Shown: positions 34,208 through 42,214 of the stretch, piece by piece
Layout: each line of letters begins with the position of its first letter
Position numbering within the stretch: position 1 is the stretch's first letter
Program-made: the position numbers and the translations under genes
Notes under the pieces: generated by a model
What the model was told of the DNA's origin: nothing
Seen by the model: only the letters and a program-made list of their open reading frames with translations
The model's database searches: none
Origin: Sva-07 sp964651825
Lineage (GTDB): Bacteria; Actinomycetota; Acidimicrobiia; Acidimicrobiales; Ilumatobacteraceae
DNA: 64,000 nt
Direction of reading: 5' to 3'
Assembly (NCBI GenBank): GCA_964651825.1
Contig: CAZYWK010000002.1
Coordinates: 1-64,000, forward strand

Positions 34208-35073
34208 GTGACGCCGCGCAGTTGGGCGGCCATGTCCTCGGGCACGACCGGGTTGAAGTACTCCTGGCAGGCGACTTCGGCGGCGGCGAGGAAGCGGGGG
34301 ACACCGGCCGCCCGCCACGGCGACACGATCTCCACGTTCAGCCACGCGTCCGCATACCTGCTGCCGGTGACCGTCGGGCGTTGGTTCAGCCACATCATGT
34401 ACGGCAGTGGTACTCCGTACAGGAGGTCGAGGCGGCGGAACACCTCGACCAGCACGCTGGCGAGCGCGTCCCGCCCGGCACCGTCGAGCGACGGCAGGTC
34501 GCAGACGGGGACAACGGGTGAGACGGTCAGCTCGACAGGGAAGACGGGCGCGAACGGCACCCACGCCTCCCAGGTGTCGCCATCGACGACCATCCGGTCG
34601 TGGCGGTCGGCTTCGGGTTGCCAGCCCGCGGCGAGCCGGCGCGCCGGCCGGTCGGGCACGTGGTCGTAGGCGTAGATCTGCCCGTGCGGATGGGCGATCG
34701 TGGCGCCGACCTCGGCCCCGCGGTTCTCGAACGCGAGGACGTAGTCGACGTCGTCGCGTTCGCCGAGCGCCGTGGTGCGTTCGGCCCACAGGTCGATCAC
34801 GCGCCGGACGCCGGCAACCCCGAGTGACCACAACGTGGCGTCGTGCTCGGGTGTGTAGAGCACGACCTCGCAACGGCCGCCATCCATCGCCGGCCAGCGG
34901 TTCGCGAACCAGCACACGTCGTAGGGCTCGGGTGCTTCGAGCCCGCCGATGCAGAACGGGCAGACCACCGCCGGCAGGTTCGGACGGTCCTGGCGCTTCT
35001 CCACGACGTGGACGCGAGTGCCGAGGAACGGATCGAGTCTCATCTGCTGCACCGGGCCAGACTTCCACGTCAC
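34204..35073 (-). CDS. galT: Galactose-1-phosphate uridylyltransferase
   Basis: GalT exchanges UMP between UDP-glucose and galactose-1-phosphate. The protein has 289 residues. The catalytic HPHGQ is in ATIAHPHGQIYAY, and the N-terminal CPFC pair matches the family zinc site. It is shorter than most GalT proteins, mainly at the N-terminus. GTG 35073 is used, but ATG 35043 (starting MRLDPFLGTRVHVV) also fits. The 5' end abuts the alpha-galactosidase start, so both genes must share a promoter region. galE is not in the window. Confidence 0.9.
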   Translation of the reverse strand: MTWKSGPVQQMRLDPFLGTRVHVVEKRQDRPNLPAVVCPFCIGGLEAPEPYDVCWFANRWPAMDGGRCEVVLYTPEHDATLWSLGVAGVRRVIDLWAERTTALGERDDVDYVLAFENRGAEVGATIAHPHGQIYAYDHVPDRPARRLAAGWQPEADRHDRMVVDGDTWEAWVPFAPVFPVELTVSPVVPVCDLPSLDGAGRDALASVLVEVFRRLDLLYGVPLPYMMWLNQRPTVTGSRYADAWLNVEIVSPWRAAGVPRFLAAAEVACQEYFNPVVPEDMAAQLRGVT

Positions 35074-35084
35074 AATGGCGCACG
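35043..35084. promoter_or_regulatory. Compressed divergent start region, galT / alpha-galactosidase
   Basis: The two coding regions begin 10 to 40 bases apart depending on the galT start. CACAAT (35071-35076) would serve the rightward gene, and it coincides with the leftward GTG at 35073. The promoter elements of each gene must lie in the other's coding sequence or leader. Confidence 0.45.
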
Positions 35085-37171
35085 TGATTCATCTGAGCGC
35101 ACCGACGACCGACGTCATCGTCGACGTCTCGACCGGTGTGCCGACGATCGTCCACTGGGGAGCGCCGCTCGGCGGTGCCGACTTCGACGTGCTGGCGCGC
35201 GCTCTCGACCGGCCGCTCGTCCACGGATCGGCCGCCGCCGCGCCGCTGTCGATCGTGCCCGAGCACGGCGCCGGCTTCACCGGCCGCCCCGGGCTCGCCG
35301 GCCACCGCCACGACGGCACGGCGTGGGCACCGCGGTTCGCCCCGTCGAGCCACGAGCTCAGCGGCGGGCGCCTCGTCGTCGAAGCGATCGACGACGTCGC
35401 CGAGCTTCGACTCACCGTGGAGCTCGCGCTCGCGGAGGTGCTGTCGGTGACGGCGACGGTGACGAACGACGGGAGCGACATGTACGTGCTCGACGGTCTC
35501 ACGGTCACGTTGCCGATCGCCGATCGGGCCGCCGAGCTGCTGACGTTCGCAGGCCGATGGACGCGCGAGTTCGCCACCGAGCGGGTGGAGTGGGCACGAG
35601 GCGCGTGGACCGCGGAGAATCGGCGTGGCCGGACATCGCACGAGCACCCCCCGCTGATCTTCGCCGGTGAGCCCGGCTTCGGCGAATGGAGCGGCGCGGT
35701 GTGGGGTGCGCACCTCGCGTGGAGCGGGAATCACGCCGTGCTCGCCGAACGCCTGCCCGACGGCCGTCGCTACGTCCAGCTCGGCGAGTTGCTCCACCCC
35801 GGCGAGCTCGTGCTCGCCCCCGGCGACTCGTACCGCACGCCCGAGGTGGTCGCGGTCCACAGCGACAGCGGCCTCACCGCGGCGACGCAGCAGTTCCACG
35901 CCGCGCTGCGAACACGTGCCGGCCACCCGACGTCACCGCGATCTGTGCTCCTCAACACGTGGGAGGCGGTCTACTTCGACCACGACGCCGGTCGCCTGCG
36001 GGCACTCGCCGATGCCGCGGCGAGCATCGGGGTCGAGCGGTTCGTGCTCGACGACGGCTGGTTCGCCAGCCGTCGCGACGACACCTCGGGTCTCGGCGAC
36101 TGGTGGGTGTCGGCCGACGCGCACCCCGACGGCCTCGCACCGCTGGTCGAACACGTCACCTCGCTCGGCATGGAGTTCGGCATCTGGGTCGAGCCGGAGA
36201 TGGCCAACCCCGACAGCGACCTGCTGCGCGCGCATCCCGACTGGGCACTCACGACCGACGGCTACGAACCGGTGCTGTACCGCAACCAGCTCGTGGTCGA
36301 CCTCGCCCGCGACGATGTGTTCGAGCACCTCCTCGGCCAGCTCGACGCACTGCTGCGCGACCACGACATCGCGTTCGTCAAGTGGGACATGAACCGCGAC
36401 CACATCCAGGCCGCTGGATCGACCGGTCGTGCGGGAACGCACGCGCAGACGCTCGCCGTCTATCGCTTGCTCGACGAGCTCCGCCGTCGCCACCCGGGCG
36501 TCGAGATCGAGAGCTGCTCGTCCGGCGGCGGACGCATCGACTTCGAGATCCTGCGCCGCGCCGACCGCGTGTGGACGAGCGACTGCAACGACGCCCTGGA
36601 ACGCCAGCACATCCAGCGTGGCGCGTCGATGCTGATCCCGCCGGAGCTGATGGGCGCGCACATCGGACCCGCGCGGTCACACACCACGGGCCGCCGCCAC
36701 CGGTTGGCGTTCCGGGCAGCCACGGCGATCTTCGGCCACCTGGGCCTGGAGCTCGACCTGCTGGCGCTCGACGAGCGCGAGCTCGACGGCCTCCGTGACG
36801 TGATCGCGCTCCACCGGCGGCTCCGGCCGCTGCTCCACGCCGGCGATGTCGTCCGCTTCGACACCGAGCCGGCCTACGTCGCCCACGGCGTGTACTCGCG
36901 AGACCGGCGCGAGGCGATCGTCTCGTTCGCCGTGGTCGCCAGCGCAGGCAGCCTGACCCCTCCGCGGCTCGTCCTGCCCGGTCTCGATACCCAGCGGCGC
37001 TACGAGATCGCGGAGATCGCCCTCCCCGGCGGCCGGCCCGGCCCCGGTCGCAGTGAACCGGCCTGGCTCGACGCGCCGATCACGATGTCGGGCGCAGCCC
37101 TGGCCGCCGTCGGTCTGCAGCCTCCGGCCATGTATCCCGAGACGGCGATCCTGCTGCGCCTCACCAGCTGA
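35084..37171 (+). CDS. Alpha-galactosidase, glycoside hydrolase family 36
   Basis: The 695-residue protein releases terminal alpha-galactose from melibiose/raffinose-type sugars. It shows the GH36 core FVLDDGWFASRRDDTSGLGD, nucleophile Asp in VKWDMNRDH (near residue 434) and acid/base Asp in VWTSDCNDALERQ (near residue 498), with SCSSGGGRIDFEIL between. Start choice: GTG 35084 sits 7 nucleotides after CACAAT (35071-35076), suggesting a leaderless mRNA; ATG 35075 in the same frame lies inside that hexamer. It feeds galactose to galK and galT. Confidence 0.92.
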   Translation: MIHLSAPTTDVIVDVSTGVPTIVHWGAPLGGADFDVLARALDRPLVHGSAAAAPLSIVPEHGAGFTGRPGLAGHRHDGTAWAPRFAPSSHELSGGRLVVEAIDDVAELRLTVELALAEVLSVTATVTNDGSDMYVLDGLTVTLPIADRAAELLTFAGRWTREFATERVEWARGAWTAENRRGRTSHEHPPLIFAGEPGFGEWSGAVWGAHLAWSGNHAVLAERLPDGRRYVQLGELLHPGELVLAPGDSYRTPEVVAVHSDSGLTAATQQFHAALRTRAGHPTSPRSVLLNTWEAVYFDHDAGRLRALADAAASIGVERFVLDDGWFASRRDDTSGLGDWWVSADAHPDGLAPLVEHVTSLGMEFGIWVEPEMANPDSDLLRAHPDWALTTDGYEPVLYRNQLVVDLARDDVFEHLLGQLDALLRDHDIAFVKWDMNRDHIQAAGSTGRAGTHAQTLAVYRLLDELRRRHPGVEIESCSSGGGRIDFEILRRADRVWTSDCNDALERQHIQRGASMLIPPELMGAHIGPARSHTTGRRHRLAFRAATAIFGHLGLELDLLALDERELDGLRDVIALHRRLRPLLHAGDVVRFDTEPAYVAHGVYSRDRREAIVSFAVVASAGSLTPPRLVLPGLDTQRRYEIAEIALPGGRPGPGRSEPAWLDAPITMSGAALAAVGLQPPAMYPETAILLRLTS

Positions 37172-37197
37172 ACGGCCTGCGCCGGGACCGGACGGAC

Positions 37198-37246
37198 GTC
37201 TGTGTCAGCCAACAGCGCGGCACTCGTACTCTTGGCTGACACAGAC
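37198..37246. terminator. Strong hairpin between convergent genes
   Basis: GTCTGTGTCAGCCAA (37198-37212) and its exact complement TTGGCTGACACAGAC (37232-37246) form a 15-base-pair stem with a 19-base loop. It lies 26 bases after the alpha-galactosidase stop. No T tract follows on either side. It is a candidate bidirectional terminator, but it is also close to a contig end. Confidence 0.5.
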
Positions 37247-38503
37247 CTTGGTGCGCGCGTTCTCGATCATGAGGGTGCCCGTGTCGAAGGCGCCGTGGAT
37301 TCGGNNNNNNNNNNNNNNNNNNNNNNNNNNNNNNNNNNNNNNNNNNNNNNNNNNNNNNNNNNNNNNNNNNNNNNNNNNNNNNNNNNNNNNNNNNNNNNNN
37401 NNNNGGTGCGCGCGTTCTCGATCATGAGGGTGCCCGTGTCGAAGGCGCCGTGGATTCGGGGGCGCCGGCTTGCCGTCGATCGTGGCGAGGATGCTCGCGG
37501 CGACCGCCCCGCCGGCCTGGAGCGCCACGGAGCCGAGCTGCGGGTACGGATCGCCTTCGGAGTCGACGGCGGCCGCGCCGTCGCCGACCGCGTACAGCCC
37601 CGGGAACCCTTCGACACTGAGGTCGGGCCCGACGCTGATCCGGCCGCGGACGTTCGGGAGGACGTCGAGCCCCTCGATCGAGCGCGCCTTCAGCCCGCCG
37701 GCCCACACCACACAATGCGAGGGGATGTGCGTGCCGTCGCCGAAGACGGCGCGGTCGGCTTCGACGGCGGTGACCGCGGCGCCGAGCTTGAGTACGACGC
37801 CCTTGTTCTCCAACACCTTGGCGGCGTAGGCGTGCGCCTTGTCGGAGAACGGGGCGAGCACGACCTCGCCGTGGTCGACGAGCGTGATCGTGGCGGCGGA
37901 GATGTCGAGGTCGTGATACCGCTCGGGCATCACCTCGTGCACGAGGTCGGCGAGCGCGCCGGCGGTCTCGACGCCCGTGGCGCCGGCACCGACGATGACG
38001 AAGTTCAACGCGCCCCGCTCGATGCGCGCCGGGTCGAGGTCGGCATCCTCGAACAGCCGCAGCACGCGGTTGCGCAGGATTTCGGCATCGATCGCCGAGT
38101 ACAGCGGGAAGGCGTGCTCCTCGGCGCCCGGGACGCCGAAGAAGTTCGGTTCGGTACCCACGGCCACCACGAGGTGATCGCCCGTGAACCTCGTGCCGTC
38201 GTCGGCGGTCACGGCCCGGGTGGCCGGGTCGATCGCCACGATCTCCGCGAGCTTGACATCGACGCTGCGTTGCTTGCGGAACAGTCCGCGCAGGGGACGC
38301 ATCACGTCGCCGCCGTTGAGCTGAGCGGTCGCGACCTGGTACAGCAACGGTTGGAACTGGTGGTACGTGTTCTTGTCGACGAGGGTCACGTGGACACCGG
38401 CGGCGCCGAGGTGCTTCGCGCACGCCACTCCGGCGAAGCCGGCGCCGACGATCACGACTCGGGCCGCGGCGCGTCGCTCAGTCGAGGACATGCCCGTGTT
38501 CAT
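37205..38503 (-). CDS. ndh: Type II NADH dehydrogenase, 3' end missing or misassembled
   Basis: NDH-2 passes electrons from NADH to quinone without pumping protons. Two Rossmann motifs are clear: VVIVGAGFAGVACAKHLG near the start and FVIVGAGATGVETAGALA in the middle, plus the FAD-contact GLYAVGDGAA. Recognisable homology stops about residue 345 at ATIDGKPAPPNPR, just before gap 1; the usual further 80-100 residues with the membrane-binding region are absent. Collapsing the gap duplication does not restore them: the NDH frame runs into unlike sequence. Either the gene is truncated or the contigs are misjoined. ATG 38491 is an alternative start. Confidence 0.75.
   Translation of the reverse strand: MNTGMSSTERRAAARVVIVGAGFAGVACAKHLGAAGVHVTLVDKNTYHQFQPLLYQVATAQLNGGDVMRPLRGLFRKQRSVDVKLAEIVAIDPATRAVTADDGTRFTGDHLVVAVGTEPNFFGVPGAEEHAFPLYSAIDAEILRNRVLRLFEDADLDPARIERGALNFVIVGAGATGVETAGALADLVHEVMPERYHDLDISAATITLVDHGEVVLAPFSDKAHAYAAKVLENKGVVLKLGAAVTAVEADRAVFGDGTHIPSHCVVWAGGLKARSIEGLDVLPNVRGRISVGPDLSVEGFPGLYAVGDGAAAVDSEGDPYPQLGSVALQAGGAVAASILATIDGKPAPPNPRRLRHGHPHDRERAHXXXXXXXXXXXXXXXXXXXXXXXXXXXXXXXXXXRIHGAFDTGTLMIENARTKVCVSQEYECRAVG
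37250..37459. repeat. 55-base exact duplication flanking gap 1
   Basis: Bases 37250-37304 and 37405-37459 are identical, one on each side of the N run. The length equals a common assembler k-mer size, so these are almost certainly two contig ends that overlap, not a biological repeat. Confidence 0.9.
37305..37404. other. Assembly gap 1 (100 N)
   Basis: An exact 100-N placeholder within the ndh 3' region. Because the flanks are the same 55 bases, the true gap length is probably minus 55. Confidence 0.95.
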
Positions 38504-38788
38504 ACCGTTCGTCGCCTCTCGGCACCCTGGTCGCCGAGGCCGAGGGACTGCCCGGTGCGATCGACGGCGAGCGGTTGCGCTTCCTGTGGCATGACGACTC
38601 CGGGCAGGCGGACGGGCACGGACGGAACGACCGCCGCATCACGCTAGACCGCGGTCCGCGACTGGGTCGCCGCGACCTCACCGATCCGCGCGGGGGCCTT
38701 CGGTGAGCGTCGTGGCGTGGCCCAGTGAGACGACCGAGACCTAGAGTGGCAACCTCACCACCGGGCGACGAGGAAAGGAATCTCACCT
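38504..38788. other. Intergenic region between ndh and the SPFH gene
   Basis: This 285-base spacer holds TAGAGT (38742-38747), a likely -10 element for the SPFH operon, 41 bases before its ATG, and an AGGAAAGGA ribosome site. From about 38520 to 38705 one rightward frame has coding-like codon use (about 60 codons ending at the TGA near 38703) but no credible start codon; it may be a gene remnant. Nothing else is recognisable. Confidence 0.4.
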
Positions 38789-40018
38789 ATGGGGCTCATT
38801 CGGGCGGCAGTTGGCGCGATCGGCGGCACCTTGGCCGATCAGTGGAAGGACTTCTACACCGTGCCGGAAGGCCTGGCACCGACGGCCGCGCTGTTCGCCG
38901 CGGTGCCACGCGGTCAGAACGCAGGCCGCGGTTCGAACACCAAGGCCTCCGACGGTGTGATCACCAACGGCAGCCGCATCGTCGTGCCCGAGGGCTACGG
39001 CCTCGTGCTGATGGAGCAGGGCGCGATCACTGGTTTCGCCGCCGAGGCCGGCGCGTACGAGTGGAACAGCGAGGCGCAGGACTCCGAGTCGATCTTCGCG
39101 GGTGACGGCATCGTGAGCCCGCTGATCAAGACATCGTGGGAGCGCTTTAAGTTCGGCGGTCGGCCGGGCACCCAGCAGCGCGCCTTCTTCGTGACGCTGA
39201 AGGAGCTCCCGAACAACCGCTTCGGCACCCAGTCGGAGATCTACTGGGACGACGCGTACATGAACGCGCAGGTCGGTGCGGTCACCCGCGGCACCTACAC
39301 GCTCAAGATCGTCGACCCGATCCTGTTCGTCAAGGCGTGGGTGCCGGCGAAGTACCTCGAGCCGGGTCAGGTGTTCGATTTCACCGATATCGAGAACGAC
39401 GCCGCATCGCAGCTGTTCAACGAGGTTGTCGGCTCGCTCGCCCCGGCATTCTCGATGTACACCAACGATCCGTCGAAGGGCAACCGCATCACCAAGATCC
39501 AGCAGGACTCGGTCGGTTTCGCCCAGAGCCTGTCGGCCGCGGTCGAGCAGAACTACCAGTGGGCCACCGGGCGCGGCCTGCAGATCGTGGCCACCGCGAT
39601 CATCTCGATCGAATACGACGAGATGACCCGCGAGCTGCTCCGCAACGTGCAGCGCGCCGACGCACTCTCGGGCGCTCGAGGCAACTCGAACCTCCAGGCG
39701 TCGGTCGCCGCCGGCTTCGAGTCGGCGGGTGACAGCGGCGGTGGCGCAGGCCTGGTCGGCATGGGCATGGCAGCGGGGGCGACAGGCCTCGGCGGGCTGC
39801 AGCAACCGGTACCGGGCATCGGTGCCCAGAGCACACCGCCGCCTCCGCCCCCTCCCGCCGCCGCGGCGCCGGCACCCGCCCCCGCGCCTGCGGCCCCGGC
39901 GGCACCCGCAGCCGAGGATCCGATGGCGCAGTTGGCCAAGTTCAAGGAGATGCTCGACGCGGGTCTGATCACACAAGAGGACTACGACGCCGCCAAGAAC
40001 AAGGTGCTCGGACTCTGA
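38789..40018 (+). CDS. SPFH/Band-7 domain protein with C-terminal SHOCT motif (YdjI-like)
   Basis: The 409-residue protein has an N-terminal segment and SPFH core typical of the virion-core/YdjI group (SRIVVPEGYGLVLMEQGAI, GTYTLKIVDPILFVKAWV). A Pro/Ala-rich linker (about 345-375) follows, then a SHOCT motif, AQLAKFKEMLDAGLITQEDY (about 380-400). SPFH proteins assemble on membranes. It heads a three-gene run with a zinc-ribbon protein and a small membrane protein, the same partners as Bacillus ydjI, ydjG and ydjH, which are linked to PspA-type membrane stress. No PspA gene is present here. Confidence 0.85.
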   Translation: MGLIRAAVGAIGGTLADQWKDFYTVPEGLAPTAALFAAVPRGQNAGRGSNTKASDGVITNGSRIVVPEGYGLVLMEQGAITGFAAEAGAYEWNSEAQDSESIFAGDGIVSPLIKTSWERFKFGGRPGTQQRAFFVTLKELPNNRFGTQSEIYWDDAYMNAQVGAVTRGTYTLKIVDPILFVKAWVPAKYLEPGQVFDFTDIENDAASQLFNEVVGSLAPAFSMYTNDPSKGNRITKIQQDSVGFAQSLSAAVEQNYQWATGRGLQIVATAIISIEYDEMTRELLRNVQRADALSGARGNSNLQASVAAGFESAGDSGGGAGLVGMGMAAGATGLGGLQQPVPGIGAQSTPPPPPPPAAAAPAPAPAPAAPAAPAAEDPMAQLAKFKEMLDAGLITQEDYDAAKNKVLGL

Positions 40019-40037
40019 GCCCGCGCGGGCGCACGAC

Positions 40038-41252
40038 ATGACGAACCTGCCACCTCCCGGCGACGGCGACCGATCGCCGGCCGTCGACATCCCGAGCATC
40101 GACACGCGGAACGAACGGCTGGACGACGGCGTCAACCGCTGCCCGCAGTGCGGAGCTACGGAGATCCAGCTGCGCCCGTCCGCGGGCATGCTCATCTGCC
40201 TGTTCTGCCGGCACGAATGGTCCGAGGCGCGCATCGACGAGACGATCAGCAACGGTGACCTCGCTGCGTTGCGCGGCACGACGATCGGCTCGGGCGCCTC
40301 CGACATCGACACGGGTGCCGACTCGCTGATCACCATGAAGTGCGCCGGCTGCGGGGCTGAGGTCGTCGTCAACACCGCCGAGCAGATGGGTGCCCGGTGC
40401 CACTGGTGCCGCCACGTGCTCACGGTCAACGAGCAGGTGCCCAATGGCGCGGTGCCCGACGCGGTGTTGCCGTTCAAGATCACCCACGACGACGCGATGG
40501 TGAAGATCCGCGAGTTCGCCGGCAAGCGACGCCTGTTCGCCGACCGAGCGTTCGTGCGTGACTTCAAGGCCGACAACGTCGTCGGTGTCTACATGCCCTA
40601 CATGGTGGTCGACGGCAATGCCAGTGCCGACATCGCGGGCTTCGGCGAGGTCAAGACGCGCCAGTACACGCGGGGCACCGACGACGACAAGGAAACCGTC
40701 TACGACGCCGATGTCTACGAGGTCCAGCGACACGTCGACTTCACCGTCGACGACTTGACGGTCGAGTCGTCGGCCGAGCGGGCGCACATCGATGCCTCGA
40801 CCAACACCAACAACGTCATCAACACGATCCTGCCGTTCGACACCGCGAACGCGGTGAAGTGGAACGCCAGCTACCTCACGGGGTTCACGTCCGAGAAGCG
40901 TGACCAGGACGTCGACCATCTGCGGCCGGCGGTCGAGAACCAGTTGCTCTCGATCGCGAGGTCGCAGGTCGCGTCGAGCGTCGGTCGCTACGACCGCGGT
41001 GTGCGGTGGGAACGCGAGCGGCTCGACGTGCACGGCACGCGCTGGGTGTCGATGTACCTGCCGGTCTGGCTCTACTCCCACATCGACGAAAAGGGTGGCA
41101 AGGGCATGGTGCACTACATCGCCGTGAACGGCCGGACGGGCGAGGTCATGGGCAGCGTTCCGGTCTCGCACCCGAGGTTGCTCGCGGCGGCACTGGCCGT
41201 CGGCGTGGTCATCGAGGCGGTCATGATCGCGATCCTGGCGGCGGCCGGATGA
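40038..41252 (+). CDS. TFIIB-type zinc-ribbon membrane protein (YdjG-like)
   Basis: The 404-residue protein has two zinc ribbons: Cys35-x2-Cys38 with Cys54-x2-Cys57 (CPQC, CLFC), and Cys102-x2-Cys105 with Cys121-x2-Cys124 (CAGC, CHWC). A long beta-rich domain follows and the C-terminus ends in a hydrophobic segment, LLAAALAVGVVIEAVMIAIL, that should anchor it in the membrane. It begins 19 bases after the SPFH gene and overlaps the next gene by ATGA. By analogy with YdjG it may scaffold the SPFH protein at the membrane; the molecular role is unproven. Confidence 0.8.
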   Translation: MTNLPPPGDGDRSPAVDIPSIDTRNERLDDGVNRCPQCGATEIQLRPSAGMLICLFCRHEWSEARIDETISNGDLAALRGTTIGSGASDIDTGADSLITMKCAGCGAEVVVNTAEQMGARCHWCRHVLTVNEQVPNGAVPDAVLPFKITHDDAMVKIREFAGKRRLFADRAFVRDFKADNVVGVYMPYMVVDGNASADIAGFGEVKTRQYTRGTDDDKETVYDADVYEVQRHVDFTVDDLTVESSAERAHIDASTNTNNVINTILPFDTANAVKWNASYLTGFTSEKRDQDVDHLRPAVENQLLSIARSQVASSVGRYDRGVRWERERLDVHGTRWVSMYLPVWLYSHIDEKGGKGMVHYIAVNGRTGEVMGSVPVSHPRLLAAALAVGVVIEAVMIAILAAAG

Positions 41253-41560
41253 TCGCGATCATGCTGGCCGAGCTCGCCTCGGTGTTGTCGCCCGCGACGT
41301 TCGCTGCCTCCGACGGCGATGGCGGCCCGGCGTGGCTGCTCGTGCTCGGACCTGCTGGTGCGGCCGGGGTCTACTTCGGGCTGTGGCGTTACTACCGCAA
41401 CACCCATGCGTCGCACGACTTCGAGCACGAAACTCGTGTCGAGGCGCAGCCGGTCACCGGAAACGACTCGAAGGTCAAGGCGATCACCGGCACCACGAAG
41501 TCACGGATCGACGGCGACAACCGCACCGACCACCGCCGGCGGGTGCAGCGCTTCGAGTAG
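41249..41560 (+). CDS. Small membrane protein, third gene of the SPFH module
   Basis: The 103-residue protein has a hydrophobic N-terminal stretch, then a second membrane segment (about 28-47, WLLVLGPAGAAGVYFGLWRY) and a charged, basic C-terminal tail. It overlaps the zinc-ribbon gene by ATGA, so the three genes form one transcription and translation unit. Position corresponds to ydjH in Bacillus, but the full TPM-type domain of YdjH is not visible; it may be a reduced version or an unrelated partner. ATG 41261 is an alternative start. Confidence 0.7.
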   Translation: MIAIMLAELASVLSPATFAASDGDGGPAWLLVLGPAGAAGVYFGLWRYYRNTHASHDFEHETRVEAQPVTGNDSKVKAITGTTKSRIDGDNRTDHRRRVQRFE

Positions 41561-41578
41561 CGCTCGATCGCTCGCTTG

Positions 41579-42184
41579 CTACTCACCGGTCAAGCCGTGA
41601 CCGCGGAATACCTGGTCGAGCAGGTCGCGTAGGAACGGTTCCTTCCGTTGGTTGTAGTCGGCGCCGGTCCCGCCGCCGGCCGCGTTGACGTCGCCGCTCG
41701 CCCACCGCTTGGCCTCGGCGTAGCGGTCGCGATCGTCGGGGTGGTCGCGCAGCCAGTCGCGCAGGAGCCGGTGGCGGATGGCCTCCGGGCAGTCAGGTCC
41801 GAACAGGTGCACGTTCGCCGAGCGATCCACGGGCTGGAACAGCCGGTGCTCGTGCCACGCGCGCTCGCGCAGGATCAGCACGAAGCCGGCTGCTTCGATC
41901 GACGGCCGGTACGACGGTTCGTCGGCCGGGTCGGCGACCGTGACGTCGATGTCGATGACCGGCTTGGCGGCCAGGCCGGGCACCGAGGTCGATCCGACGT
42001 GCTCGACGTCGATCGCGGCCGCTCCGAGCGCCGAGTGGATTCGGGCCGCGAGCGCATCGAACAGCGCCGGCCAGGCCGGGTCGTAGTCGACGACGTCGAT
42101 CGTGCGGCGCACCGGCTCGACGAGGAACTCGACCCCATCAGGGTCGTACTCCCAGTGACGGACGATGTCCTGCGCCGACGCCAT
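41579..42184 (-). CDS. GrpB/UPF0157 nucleotidyltransferase-fold protein
   Basis: The protein has 201 residues. The family signature is clear: DYDPAWPALFDALAARI, IDVEHVGSTSVPGLAAKPVIDIDV (quoted in two parts in the family as HVGSTSVPGLAAKPVIDI), with Gly-Ser and the Asp pair of the nucleotidyltransferase fold, and HLFGPDCPEAIRHRLLRDWL. GrpB proteins are of poorly defined function. ATG 42184 is preferred over GTG 42190. Confidence 0.85.
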   Translation of the reverse strand: MASAQDIVRHWEYDPDGVEFLVEPVRRTIDVVDYDPAWPALFDALAARIHSALGAAAIDVEHVGSTSVPGLAAKPVIDIDVTVADPADEPSYRPSIEAAGFVLILRERAWHEHRLFQPVDRSANVHLFGPDCPEAIRHRLLRDWLRDHPDDRDRYAEAKRWASGDVNAAGGGTGADYNQRKEPFLRDLLDQVFRGHGLTGE

Positions 42185-42214
42185 CGGCACAGTCTGCCCG
42201 GCGCCGGGCCGGCG

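Noticed and set aside
31181..34669. Rightward 1162-codon frame
   Set aside because: It is antisense to lacZ and galT; composition is shadow-like and no domains are seen.
31283..35926. A single leftward open frame of 1547 codons
   Set aside because: The part beyond 34207 is galT and the alpha-galactosidase region read in the wrong frame or strand. Only 31283-34207 has protein-family similarity (LacZ), with a GTGA-coupled start.
37250..37459. Direct repeats or target-site duplication of a mobile element at gap 1
   Set aside because: The same 55-base length occurs at gap 2, which fits k-mer overlap of contigs rather than biology.
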